Origin: Nocardioides marinus
GTDB taxonomy: Bacteria; Actinomycetota; Actinomycetes; Propionibacteriales; Nocardioidaceae
Direction: 5' to 3'
Length of the DNA: 64,000 nucleotides
Assembly (NCBI RefSeq): GCF_013408145.1
Contig: NZ_JACBZI010000001.1
Location: 1,843,501 to 1,907,500 of the forward strand
Shown here one piece after another: positions 1 through 10,609 of this stretch (its first letter is position 1; every line of letters starts with the position of its first letter). Made by a program: the position numbers and the translations under genes. The notes beneath the pieces were generated by a model. The model worked only from the letters and a program-made list of their open reading frames with translations, made no database searches and had not been told where the DNA came from.

Positions 1-3002
<3,002 letters not shown>

Positions 3003-3030
3003 CGCTGGGCTCCTCTCGGGCGGACGGACC

Positions 3031-3036
3031 AGCCTA
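3031..3036 (-). promoter_or_regulatory. -10 candidate for metH
   Basis: TAGGCT on the minus strand, 28 nt before the metH ATG. This would give a short leadered mRNA carrying the GAGAGGAG ribosome site. No clear -35 is visible. Confidence 0.4.
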
Positions 3037-3129
3037 GGAACGCCGTACGACGCTGCGCGGCTCGTATCCAGATCCTGACACCGTGGCCGAGCGGCCCCGA
3101 AATCCTCGGAGCGGGGCCCACCGGGTGCC

Positions 3130-3135
3130 TAGGCT
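3130..3135 (+). promoter_or_regulatory. -10 of the PAC2 gene
   Basis: TAGGCT with 6 nt to the GTG start; no Shine-Dalgarno fits, so the mRNA is probably leaderless. Confidence 0.6.
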
Positions 3136-3141
3136 GGGTGG

Positions 3142-3990
3142 GTGATCGAGATCGACGACGCCCCGGACCTGGTGGACCCCATCGTCATCGCGGCCTTCGA
3201 GGGCTGGAACGACGCTGCGGACGCCGCCTCCTCGGTGGTGGACCACCTGATCCGGGTGTGGGGTGCCCGGATCGTGGGTGCCGTCGACCCCGAGGACTTC
3301 TACGACTTCCAGGTCAACCGGCCCGTCGTCGGCAGCGACGAGCGCGGTCACCGGCGGATCACCTGGCCGACCACCCAGATCGCGGTCGCCTCTCCCCCGG
3401 ACCTCGCGCGCGACGTCATCCTGATCCGTGGCATCGAGCCGAACATGCGCTGGCGGCAGTTCTGCGCCGAGCTGCTGGCCGCGACCGACGAGCTCGGGGG
3501 CGAGCTGGTCGTGACGCTGGGGGCGTTGCTCGCCGACACCCCGCACACCCGACCGATCCCCGTCACGGGCACCGCCACCGAGCCCGAGCTGGTGGACCGG
3601 CTCAAGCTCGAGCAGTCGACCTACGAGGGACCCACCGGCATCGTGGGCGTCTTCCAGGACGCCTGCGTGCGCGTGGACATGCCGGCGGTGTCCTACTGGG
3701 CGGCGGTCCCCCACTACGTGGCCCAGCCGCCGTGCCCCAAGGCCACGCTGGCGCTGATCGGCCAGATCGAGGACCTGCTGGAGATCTCGATCCCGCTGGG
3801 CGACCTCCCCGAGGACGCCCGCGCCTGGGAGCGCGGCGTCGACGAGCTCGCCGAGGAGGACGAGGACGTCGCCGACTACGTCCGCTCGCTGGAGGAGACC
3901 CGCGACACGACCGACCTGCCGGAGGCCTCCGGCGAGGCGATCGCGCGCGAGTTCGAGCGGTACCTCAAGCGCCGCGGCGAGGACGACTGA
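3142..3990 (+). CDS. PAC2 family protein
   Basis: This 282-residue protein resembles the proteasome-assembly-chaperone (PAC2) family common in actinobacteria. Its N-terminus has the family feel of PIVIAAFEGWNDAADAAS, and a later segment reads DMPAVSYWAAVPHYVAQ. The C-terminal ~60 residues are very acidic (EEDEDV and similar) and probably helical. No catalytic motif is visible. Whether it really acts on the proteasome in bacteria is unknown. GTG start is set by the adjacent -10. It converges on mshC with a 20 bp gap that forms a hairpin. Confidence 0.85.
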   Translation: MIEIDDAPDLVDPIVIAAFEGWNDAADAASSVVDHLIRVWGARIVGAVDPEDFYDFQVNRPVVGSDERGHRRITWPTTQIAVASPPDLARDVILIRGIEPNMRWRQFCAELLAATDELGGELVVTLGALLADTPHTRPIPVTGTATEPELVDRLKLEQSTYEGPTGIVGVFQDACVRVDMPAVSYWAAVPHYVAQPPCPKATLALIGQIEDLLEISIPLGDLPEDARAWERGVDELAEEDEDVADYVRSLEETRDTTDLPEASGEAIAREFERYLKRRGEDD

Positions 3991-4005
3991 CCCCGCCGGG
4001 GGGTC
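3989..4005. terminator. Hairpin between PAC2 gene and mshC
   Basis: GACCCC (3989-3994) pairs with GGGGTC (4000-4005). The stem begins inside the PAC2 stop codon and lies 5 bp from the mshC stop. It has no U-tract, so termination is only suggested by its convergent position. Confidence 0.45.
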
Positions 4006-4010
4006 CCCCG

Positions 4011-5246
4011 CTAGAGCGACAGCCCGAGCGCGGCGTCCAGGAGCGCGTGGATGCGCACCGCGGCGTCGGGGTCGGAGGTGTCGGCGAGTCCGTGGGTGCC
4101 GAGGGTGGCATCCACCCAGGCGTCGACCAGCTGGACCGCCCGCGGGGCGTCGAGGTCGTCGGCCAGGGCGGCCAGCACACCGGTGACCACGGGCTCGGCG
4201 GCCGCGCCGGCGCCCAGGGCCAGCGCGCGGCGCCACCGATCGAGGGTGTCGACCTGGTCGAACAGCTCGGCGTCGGTCCACTCCCAGTCGCTGCGGTAGT
4301 GGTGGCGCAGCAGGGTGAGTCGGATGGCCATCGGGTCGACGTCGGAGTTGCGCAGCGCCGAGACGAAGACCAGGTTGCCGCGCGACTTCGACATCTTCTC
4401 GCCGTCGTAGCCGACCATGCCGGCGTGGGCGTAGGCCTTGGCGAACGGCGTGCCGGTGGCGACGTGGGCGTGCCCCGCACACATCTCGTGGTGCGGGAAG
4501 ACCAGGTCGGAGCCCCCGCCCTGGACGTCGAGCGTGCCGCCGAGGTGCTCCCAGGCGATGGCCGTGCACTCGACGTGCCACCCGGGCCGGCCGGGACCGA
4601 ACGGGCTGGGCCACGACGGCTCGCCCTCACGCTCGGCGCGCCACACCAGACAGTCCAGCGGGTCCTTCTTGCCGGGCCGGTCGGGGTCGCCGCCGCGCTC
4701 GGGGAAGATCTCCAGCATCGCCTCGCGGTCCAGCCCGGACTCGGCGCCGAAGGCCGGGTCGGCGGTGACGGAGAAGTAGAGGTCGTCGTCCACGCGGTAG
4801 ACCGCCCCGGCCGCCTCCATGCGCTCGATCAGGTCGATGACCAGCGGGATGGACTCCACGGCCCCGGTGTAGTGCGCCGGCGGGAGCACCCGCAGCGCGG
4901 TCATGTCCTGGCGGAACAGCTCGGTCTCGCGCTCGGCGAGCTCCACCCAGTCGACCTTCACCTTGGTCGCCCGCTCCAGCAGCGGGTCGTCGACGTCGGT
5001 GACGTTCTGGACGTAGGTCACCTGGTGGCCGGCGTTGCGCCACGCCCGGTGCAGCAGGTCGAAGCCGACGTAGGTGGCCGCATGGCCCATGTGGGTCGCG
5101 TCGTAGGGGGTGATGCCGCACACGTAGAGCCGGGCGGGGCCCTCGGGCTCCAGCACCAGACGACCGCCGGAGGCGGTGTCGTGCAGGGAGACCGGCGGGG
5201 CCACGACCCGCAGGTCCGGGAGGTCGGGAGCAGGCCAGGCGCGCAT
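4011..5246 (-). CDS. mshC: L-cysteine:1D-myo-inositol 2-amino-2-deoxy-alpha-D-glucopyranoside ligase
   Basis: Joins cysteine to GlcN-Ins in an ATP-dependent step of mycothiol synthesis. The 411-residue protein is a cysteinyl-tRNA synthetase relative: THMGHA is the HIGH signature, [10 protein letters not shown] the KMSKS loop, and [10 protein letters not shown] plus [11 protein letters not shown] and HHEMCAGH supply zinc-site residues. It is short at the C-terminus compared with CysRS, lacking the tRNA-binding domain, as expected for MshC. ATG at 5246 lies 7 nt after TAGGCT; a longer frame upstream (to 5297) is rejected. It follows the trio of conserved actinobacterial genes on the same strand. 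Confidence 0.93.
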   Translation of the reverse strand: MRAWPAPDLPDLRVVAPPVSLHDTASGGRLVLEPEGPARLYVCGITPYDATHMGHAATYVGFDLLHRAWRNAGHQVTYVQNVTDVDDPLLERATKVKVDWVELAERETELFRQDMTALRVLPPAHYTGAVESIPLVIDLIERMEAAGAVYRVDDDLYFSVTADPAFGAESGLDREAMLEIFPERGGDPDRPGKKDPLDCLVWRAEREGEPSWPSPFGPGRPGWHVECTAIAWEHLGGTLDVQGGGSDLVFPHHEMCAGHAHVATGTPFAKAYAHAGMVGYDGEKMSKSRGNLVFVSALRNSDVDPMAIRLTLLRHHYRSDWEWTDAELFDQVDTLDRWRRALALGAGAAAEPVVTGVLAALADDLDAPRAVQLVDAWVDATLGTHGLADTSDPDAAVRIHALLDAALGLSL

Positions 5247-5253
5247 GGGCCCG

Positions 5254-5259
5254 AGCCTA
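5254..5259 (-). promoter_or_regulatory. -10 of mshC
   Basis: TAGGCT (minus strand) 7 nt before the mshC ATG, so mshC has its own leaderless promoter even though the same-strand gene before it ends only 35 bp upstream. Confidence 0.55.
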
Positions 5260-5281
5260 GACGGAGTGCGGCGAGCTGCGG

Positions 5282-6064
5282 TCAGAAGGGCGGCCACGGG
5301 ATCGCCGGGCCGTCACCGCCGGGCCCGGGGAGGACACCCCGGGCGAGCAGGCGCTCGCTGCGGCGCAGGAGCGCCTCGACCTCGGGGTCGTCCAGCAGAC
5401 CGCCGAGCGTGGTGCCGAGGTCCGCGGCCACGGCGTCACGGACCCGCGCCACCCCGTCGCGCTCTTGGTCGGTGAGCGGCTGACCCGTCCAGCCCCAGAG
5501 CACGGTGCGCAGCTTCGGCTCGGCGTGGAAGGCGATGCCGTGGTCGATGGCCCAACGATGGCCGTCGGCGGCCTCGAGGACGTGACCGCCCTTGCGGTCA
5601 GCGTTGTTGAGCAGCACGTCGAGCACGGCGATGCGGCGCAGTGCCGGGGTGTCCTCGTGGACGAGCGAGATCGGGCGGTCCGCGGCGTCGTACCCGTCGA
5701 AGACGTGGAGGTAGCCGTGCGGCACGCTGCCGGCCTCGACCAGCGTCACCGCCTCCTGGGCCTCGTCGGGCTCCTGCCAGGCCTGCAGCATGCCGGGCCC
5801 GTGCGGCCCGTCGGCCAGCCACGTCTGGGGCACCGGGTTGCAGAAGGCGTGGCCGGCGAAGGCCCGGCCGACGAGGTACGCCGCGACCTCGCGCCGGGCG
5901 AGCACGGCACCCGGGAAGTCCCACAGCGGCCGCTCACCGGCGATGGGCTTGTAGACGACACGCACCTCACCGTCGCCCGTGGTGATGCTCCCGACGAAGG
6001 TCGCGTTGGAGGCGGGCATGACGCGTCCGTCGAGGACCAGCTCGCCGACCGGCACCGCCCCCAT
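5282..6064 (-). CDS. SCO1664-family kinase-like protein
   Basis: A 260-residue protein of a family distantly related to phosphatidylinositol 3-/4-kinases. Visible kinase-like features are [17 protein letters not shown] (ATP-binding lysine region), AAYLVG, and the catalytic-loop-like segment [14 protein letters not shown] followed by [10 protein letters not shown] (metal-binding Asp). Substrate is unknown. It ends a three-gene run with DUF3090 (11 bp gap) and a phosphomutase-like gene, all pointing to mshC. ATG at 6064 was chosen; a GTG at 6073 is the alternative. Family recognition is from memory of the actinobacterial trio, not from a search. Confidence 0.85.
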   Translation of the reverse strand: MGAVPVGELVLDGRVMPASNATFVGSITTGDGEVRVVYKPIAGERPLWDFPGAVLARREVAAYLVGRAFAGHAFCNPVPQTWLADGPHGPGMLQAWQEPDEAQEAVTLVEAGSVPHGYLHVFDGYDAADRPISLVHEDTPALRRIAVLDVLLNNADRKGGHVLEAADGHRWAIDHGIAFHAEPKLRTVLWGWTGQPLTDQERDGVARVRDAVAADLGTTLGGLLDDPEVEALLRRSERLLARGVLPGPGGDGPAIPWPPF

Positions 6065-6075
6065 GGCGCCCACGC

Positions 6076-6654
6076 TCAGACCGGGTCGCGCCGACGGAAG
6101 CCGTTGGCCCGGACGCACAGGTGCCCGTCGGGATCGATCGGGTTGCCGCAGAAGGGACAGGTCGGCCGCCCGGCGCCCAGCACGCTCTCGCTGCGGGCGA
6201 CGAAGGCCCGCGCCAGCCCCGGGGGCATCCGCACCAGCAGCACCTCGTCGGGCTCCGGCTCCTCGAAGTCCTCGTCGAGCTGGTCGGGAGTGACCACGGC
6301 CGCCTCGGTGTAGGGGAAGACCTCCACGACCACCCGCTCGTCGTCGGGGTCCCACGACAGGGTCATCGTGCCGGCGCGGAACTCCTCCTCGATCGGCTGC
6401 TCCAGGGGGGCGTTGTCCTGCAGGCCGACGGGCGCCACCGCGGGGACGACGGTGCCGGCGGACTCGCTGGCCATCACCTCGTCGAGGAGCTCGTCGATCC
6501 GCTCCGCCAAGGCCGCCACCTGCTGCTTCTCCAGGGCGACGCTGACCAGGCGGGTGCCGCTGCGCGCCTGCAGGAAGAAGGTGCGCGAGCCCGGCGGGCC
6601 GACGGTGCCCGCGACGAAGCGCTCGGGCGGGTCGAAGCCGTGGACGAGAGCCAT
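6076..6654 (-). CDS. DUF3090 family protein
   Basis: A 192-residue conserved actinobacterial protein of unknown function. The N-terminal half looks like a beta-rich domain (FFLQARSGTRLVSVALEKQQ), and the C-terminus is a small zinc-ribbon-like knuckle, CPFCGNPIDPDGHLC. It is the middle gene of the trio with the kinase-like and phosphomutase-like genes. Its ATG at 6654 is 7 nt after a TAGGCT whose TAG is also the stop codon of the preceding gene. Confidence 0.88.
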   Translation of the reverse strand: MALVHGFDPPERFVAGTVGPPGSRTFFLQARSGTRLVSVALEKQQVAALAERIDELLDEVMASESAGTVVPAVAPVGLQDNAPLEQPIEEEFRAGTMTLSWDPDDERVVVEVFPYTEAAVVTPDQLDEDFEEPEPDEVLLVRMPPGLARAFVARSESVLGAGRPTCPFCGNPIDPDGHLCVRANGFRRRDPV

Positions 6655-6661
6655 GCCGACC

Positions 6662-6667
6662 AGCCTA
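6662..6667 (-). promoter_or_regulatory. -10 of DUF3090 gene, sharing bases with an upstream stop
   Basis: TAGGCT on the minus strand. Its first three bases are the TAG stop of the histidine phosphatase gene. Spacer to ATG is 7 nt. Confidence 0.6.
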
Positions 6668-7384
6668 GGGGTGCGCCCCAGTGCCCTGCTCCCCCGGACC
6701 CGCTCCCCCACCGACCGCCGCGTCGGGCGCGGCCGGGGCGTGGGCCGGCGGCACCAGCCAGGACAGGTCGCCCTCGTGGGTGTTGCTGGCCAGGACGTAG
6801 GGACGCTGGTCGGTGTAGCGCACGATCGACAACGACGCCGGGTCCACCGAGATCCGCTGGAAGAGGTCCAGGTGCATGCCCAGGGCGTCGGCGAGCACCG
6901 ACTTGATGATGTCGCCGTGGCTGACCGCCACCCAGACCGCGCCGGGACCGTGCTCGGCCTCGACCTCGGCGTCGTGGCGGCGTACCGCCTCGACCGCACG
7001 CGCCTGCATCGCCGACATCGACTCACCCCCGGGGAACGCCGCCGCCGAGGGGTGGGCCTGCACCGTGCGCCAGAGCGGCTCCTTCGCCAGCTCCTTGAGC
7101 GTGCGGCCCTGCCACTCGCCGTAGTCGCACTCGGTGATGCCGCGCTCGGTCAGCAGCGGTGGCTCGGTGGGCTGCGCTGCCAGGACGGCACGGGTCGTCT
7201 GCTTGCAGCGCTCCAGCGGGCTGCTGACGACCCGCGCCAGCGGGACACCGGCGAGCCGGGTGCCGGCCCGGTCGGCCTGACCCCGGCCCAGCTCGTCGAG
7301 GCGGACCCCCGGGGTGCGACCGGCCAGCACGCCCGAGGCGTTGGCGGTGGTCCGGCCGTGGCGGAGCAGGACGACGGTGGCCAT
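6665..7384 (-). CDS. Histidine phosphatase / MSMEG_4193-family probable phosphomutase
   Basis: A 239-residue member of the phosphoglycerate-mutase superfamily. The active-site histidine is in LLRHGRTTAN at residues 6-12, the second in AVSHGDIIKS, with the SSPLERCKQT arginine segment between. The C-terminal ~25 residues are a Pro/Ala/Gly tail. It is the first gene of the trio with DUF3090 and the kinase-like gene, which suggests a phospho-sugar or phospho-inositol type substrate, but this is inference. ATG at 7384 sits 6 nt after TACAGT. Confidence 0.87.
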   Translation of the reverse strand: MATVVLLRHGRTTANASGVLAGRTPGVRLDELGRGQADRAGTRLAGVPLARVVSSPLERCKQTTRAVLAAQPTEPPLLTERGITECDYGEWQGRTLKELAKEPLWRTVQAHPSAAAFPGGESMSAMQARAVEAVRRHDAEVEAEHGPGAVWVAVSHGDIIKSVLADALGMHLDLFQRISVDPASLSIVRYTDQRPYVLASNTHEGDLSWLVPPAHAPAAPDAAVGGGAGPGEQGTGAHP

Positions 7385-7390
7385 GGGGCG

Positions 7391-7396
7391 ACTGTA
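7391..7396 (-). promoter_or_regulatory. -10 of the phosphomutase-like gene
   Basis: TACAGT on the minus strand, 6 nt before the ATG; head of the trio. Confidence 0.5.
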
Positions 7397-7414
7397 GCCA
7401 GCGCCCGGGGACCG

Positions 7415-7420
7415 TAGCCT
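7415..7420 (+). promoter_or_regulatory. -10 of corA
   Basis: TAGCCT, 6 nt before the corA GTG. It is divergent from, and 18 bp away from, the opposite -10 at 7391-7396. Confidence 0.55.
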
Positions 7421-7426
7421 CGTGCC

Positions 7427-8407
7427 GTGATCGTCGACAGCGCGCTGTACCGGCACGGCACCCGCGTCGTGCCCGACGGGGAACCCCACGACTACGCGGG
7501 CCTGCGAGCCCGCGCGGCGCAGGAGGACGGGTTCGTCTGGGTGGGCCTGCACGAGCCGAGCGAGCAGGAGCTGGCCGAGGTGGCCGAGGCGTTCGGGCTG
7601 CACGACCTGGCCATCGAGGACGCGGTGAAGGCGCACCAGCGGCCCAAGCTGGAGCGGTACGACGACAACCTCTTCCTGGTGCTGAAGACGCTCTGGTACG
7701 TCGACGAGCACGACGCCGTCGAGACCGGCGAGATCAGCATCTTCTGGGGCGCCGACTTCGTCGTCACGGTCCGGCACGGTCGCGGCAGCGGGCTGACCGC
7801 CGCCCGCGAGGGACTCGAGGGAGACACCCGCGTCCTGGAGCACGGACCCGCGGCGGTGGTCTACGCGGTGTGCGACCGCGTGGTCGACGAGTACGTCGAG
7901 GTGGTCGACGACCTGCAGGTCGACGTGGACGAGGTGGAGGCGTCGGTGTTCTCCGAGGAGCGCACCGACGACTCGGCCCGCATCTACGCGTTGAAGCGGG
8001 AGATCGCCGAGGTACGCCGCGCGGTGCTGCCCCTGCGGGAGCCGATGGCCCGCTTCGCCGCCGGCCAGGTCCGCGAGGTCGACGACGCCGCCGCCCCGTT
8101 CTTCCGCGACGTGCTGGACCACCTGGCCCGCACCGCCGAGGACGTCGACACCCTCGACGGGCTGCTCTCGACCGCCTTCGACGCCCACGTCGCCCGCATC
8201 TCGATGCAGCAGAACGACGACATGCGCAAGATCTCCGCCGGTGCCGCCCTGGTCGTCGTGCCGACCCTCATCGCGGGGGTCTACGGGATGAACTTCACCC
8301 ACATGCCCGAGCTCGGCTGGACCTACGGCTACCCGTTCTCCCTGCTGCTGATGGGCGGGGTGTCGGGATTGCTGTGGTGGTTCTTCCGGCGGTCCGGGTG
8401 GCTGTAG
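7427..8407 (+). CDS. corA: CorA-family magnesium/cobalt transporter
   Basis: A 326-residue inner-membrane channel for Mg2+ or Co2+. It has a long acidic cytoplasmic domain, then a coiled helical stalk, then two C-terminal transmembrane helices. The signature GVYGMNF precedes the loop HMPELGW before the last helix (PFSLLLMGGVSGLLWWFF), and the protein ends with the usual basic tail. GTG start follows the -10 at 6 nt. Confidence 0.95.
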   Translation: MIVDSALYRHGTRVVPDGEPHDYAGLRARAAQEDGFVWVGLHEPSEQELAEVAEAFGLHDLAIEDAVKAHQRPKLERYDDNLFLVLKTLWYVDEHDAVETGEISIFWGADFVVTVRHGRGSGLTAAREGLEGDTRVLEHGPAAVVYAVCDRVVDEYVEVVDDLQVDVDEVEASVFSEERTDDSARIYALKREIAEVRRAVLPLREPMARFAAGQVREVDDAAAPFFRDVLDHLARTAEDVDTLDGLLSTAFDAHVARISMQQNDDMRKISAGAALVVVPTLIAGVYGMNFTHMPELGWTYGYPFSLLLMGGVSGLLWWFFRRSGWL

Positions 8408-8453
8408 CGAGACTCCGGGTCCTCTGCTGGCCACCTCTGCCGGCCCCCCCTTG

Positions 8454-8494
8454 TGGAGGTCCAGGCCGGCACCAGGTGCCGAGCCGGACCTCCA
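8454..8494. terminator. Bidirectional terminator hairpin between corA and uppP
   Basis: Arms 8454-8473 and 8475-8494 pair over GGAGGTCC/GGACCTCC and CGGCACC/GGTGCCG, with a small internal mismatch. The sequence lies midway between two converging stop codons. There is no U-tract on either side. Confidence 0.65.
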
Positions 8495-8518
8495 GAGCTG
8501 CGCGGGTGGGCGAGGCGC

Positions 8519-9343
8519 TCAGGCCGTGAGGACGCCCGAAGACAGCAGCGCCAGCACGGCACCACCGAGGACGACCCGGTAGACCACGAACGGCGTGTAG
8601 GTGCGGGTCGTGACCCACTTCAGGAGCCAGGCGATGACGGCGTACCCGACGACGAAGGAGACGATCGTCGCGACCAGGGTGGGGCCCCAGCCGTAGGAGT
8701 TGTCACCGTGCGGGATCTCCTTGAGCTCGAAGAGACCGGCGCCGACGACCGCGGGGATCGCGAGCAGGAAGGCGTAGCGGGTGGCGGCGGCACGCTCGTA
8801 GCCGAGCAGGCGCCCCATGGAGAGCGTCGCGCCCGAGCGGGACACACCGGGGACGAGCGCACAGGCCTGGGCGACGCCCATGAGCACCGCGTCGCGCAGC
8901 GTCAGCTTCCGGATCTCCTTCTCGTTGCGGCCGAACCGGTCGGCCAGGCCGAGCAGGACGCCGAAGACGATGAGCGTGCAGCCGACGATCCACAGGCTGC
9001 GGAAGTCCTGCTCGATCACGTCCTTGAGGGCGATCCCCAGCACCACGATCGGCAGCGAGCCGACGATGATGAACCAGCCCATGCGGGCGTCGAGGTGACC
9101 GCGGTACTCCGCCTGGAACAGCGAGCGCACCCAGGTGCTGCCGATGCGCCAGATGTCCTCGCGGAAGTAGACGAGCACCGCGAGCTCGGTGCCGATCTGG
9201 ACGACGGCGGTGAACGCCGCGCCCGGGTCGCCCCAGCCGAACAGCTCGGGATAGATGCGCAGGTGGGCGCTGCTGGAGATCGGCAGGAACTCGGTGAGTC
9301 CCTGCAGGGTCCCGAGCACGACGGCCTTGAGGAGGTCGAGCAC
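8519..9343 (-). CDS. uppP: Undecaprenyl-diphosphatase (BacA/UppP)
   Basis: Removes a phosphate from undecaprenyl diphosphate so the lipid carrier can be reused in wall synthesis. It is a 274-residue polytopic membrane protein. Signature segments are LQGLTEFLPISSSAHL (residues about 12-27) and PGVSRSGATLSMGR. GTG at 9343 follows TAGGCT with an 8 nt spacer and fits the family length; an in-frame ATG at 9388 lies upstream of that -10 and is rejected. Confidence 0.95.
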   Translation of the reverse strand: MLDLLKAVVLGTLQGLTEFLPISSSAHLRIYPELFGWGDPGAAFTAVVQIGTELAVLVYFREDIWRIGSTWVRSLFQAEYRGHLDARMGWFIIVGSLPIVVLGIALKDVIEQDFRSLWIVGCTLIVFGVLLGLADRFGRNEKEIRKLTLRDAVLMGVAQACALVPGVSRSGATLSMGRLLGYERAAATRYAFLLAIPAVVGAGLFELKEIPHGDNSYGWGPTLVATIVSFVVGYAVIAWLLKWVTTRTYTPFVVYRVVLGGAVLALLSSGVLTA

Positions 9344-9351
9344 GGACAGCA

Positions 9352-9357
9352 AGCCTA
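9352..9357 (-). promoter_or_regulatory. -10 of uppP
   Basis: TAGGCT on the minus strand, 8 nt before the GTG; it decides the start codon. Confidence 0.55.
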
Positions 9358-9404
9358 GGGGGTGCCTCCGGCGAGCCGTCGGCGGCACGAGCCAGCGGTC
9401 CCGA

Positions 9405-9410
9405 TAGGTT
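9405..9410 (+). promoter_or_regulatory. -10 of the aldo-keto reductase gene
   Basis: TAGGTT with 7 nt to ATG at 9418. Confidence 0.55.
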
Positions 9411-9417
9411 ACCGCCC

Positions 9418-10368
9418 ATGCAGCAGCGATCCGTCGGCAGCACCGGGCTGCGGGTCTCCCGACTGGGGCTCGGGACGATGACCTGGGGCCGTGACACCGA
9501 CGAGCACGAGGCCCGCGACCAGCTGATCGCCTTCGTGGAGGCCGGCGGGACCCTGGTGGACACGGCGGCGGCGTACGCCGAGGGCCGCTCGGAGGAGCTG
9601 CTCGGCTCCCTGCTGGGCGACGTCGCGCACCGCGACGAGCTGGTGGTCGCGACCAAGGCGGCCATCAGCGCACGCGACGGACGCACCCACGTCAACGCCT
9701 CGCGCGGGGCGTTGCTCTCCACCCTCGACGCCTCGCTGCGTCGGCTGGACGTCGACCACGTCGACCTGTGGCAGGTGCACACCTGGGACCCGCGCACCCC
9801 GGTCGAGGAGACGCTCAGCGCGCTCGACCTCGCGGTGAGCAGCGGCCGGGCGGCGTACGTCGGCATCTCCAACTACACCGGATGGCAGACCGCCCAGGCG
9901 GCCACCTGGCAGGCGGCCGTGCCGGGTCGGGTGGCGCTGGCCTCGACCCAGGTGGAGTACTCGCTGGTCAACCGGGCCGTCGAGCACGAGGTGCTGCCGG
10001 CCGCGGCCGCCACCGGCCTCGGCGTCCTGCCGTGGTCCCCGCTCGGGCGCGGCGTCCTGACCGGCAAGTACCGCACCGGCACGCCGGCGGACTCCCGGGC
10101 GGCGACCAGCCAGTTCTCCCGGTTCGTCCAGCCCTACCTCGACGACGAGCGGACCATGGCGGTCGTCGAGGCCGTCTGCCGCGCCGCCGAGGGCCTGGAC
10201 CTCTCACCGGTCCAGGTGGCCCTGGCGTGGGTCCGCGACCGGCCCGGGGTGACCGCGCCTATCGTGGGAGCGCGGACCGCCGCCCAGCTGCGGACCGCCC
10301 TCAGCGTCGAGGACCTCACCCTGCCGCCCGAGATCGTGGCGGCACTGGACGACGTGAGCGCCGACTGA
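9418..10368 (+). CDS. Aldo/keto reductase
   Basis: A 316-residue NADPH-dependent oxidoreductase of the (beta/alpha)8 type. The catalytic tetrad is visible as D and Y in LVDTAAAYAEGRSE, K in VVATKAAIS, and H in WQVHTWDP. The nucleotide-binding region near the end reads APIVGARTAAQL. Physiological substrate is not predictable. The next gene (DUF5703) starts 25 bp later on the same strand and may be co-transcribed. Confidence 0.92.
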   Translation: MQQRSVGSTGLRVSRLGLGTMTWGRDTDEHEARDQLIAFVEAGGTLVDTAAAYAEGRSEELLGSLLGDVAHRDELVVATKAAISARDGRTHVNASRGALLSTLDASLRRLDVDHVDLWQVHTWDPRTPVEETLSALDLAVSSGRAAYVGISNYTGWQTAQAATWQAAVPGRVALASTQVEYSLVNRAVEHEVLPAAAATGLGVLPWSPLGRGVLTGKYRTGTPADSRAATSQFSRFVQPYLDDERTMAVVEAVCRAAEGLDLSPVQVALAWVRDRPGVTAPIVGARTAAQLRTALSVEDLTLPPEIVAALDDVSAD

Positions 10369-10393
10369 CGCTCGCCGCTGACAGGGAGGGCCG

Positions 10394-10609
10394 ATGAGAG
10401 CCGATCGCAGACCGCCCCGTCCCGGAGTGGAGTGGGAGTTCGCCCAGGTGGCGTTCTCCCGCGAGCTGAGCCGCGGCGTCGTCGCCAAGCTGCTCGTCGA
10501 GCGTGCCGAGCACGGCGGCTGGGAGCTGGACCGGGTGCGGATCGGCAACGACGGCATCCGCCGGGTCGTCCTGCGCCGCAAGATCATCCGGGCGGTGCGG
10601 ACCGCCTGA
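10394..10609 (+). CDS. DUF5703 family small protein
   Basis: A 71-residue basic protein of unknown function, recognised as the actinobacterial DUF5703 type by EWEFAQVAFSRELSR near the start and a run ending RRVVLRRKIIRAVRTA. A ribosome site, GGGAGGG, precedes the ATG by 4 nt. Its TGA directly abuts the stop of the convergent M20 peptidase gene (TGATCA), leaving no intergenic space. Confidence 0.8.
   Translation: MRADRRPPRPGVEWEFAQVAFSRELSRGVVAKLLVERAEHGGWELDRVRIGNDGIRRVVLRRKIIRAVRTA

Noticed and set aside
3080..3100. tRNA-Ser-like start (GTGGCCGAGCGGCC)
   Set aside because: No anticodon arm, T-arm or acceptor partner follows, so it is a chance match in the metH upstream region.
3003..3129. 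Cobalamin riboswitch ahead of metH
   Set aside because: The gap is only about 130 bp and no B12-box-like sequence is visible on the minus strand.
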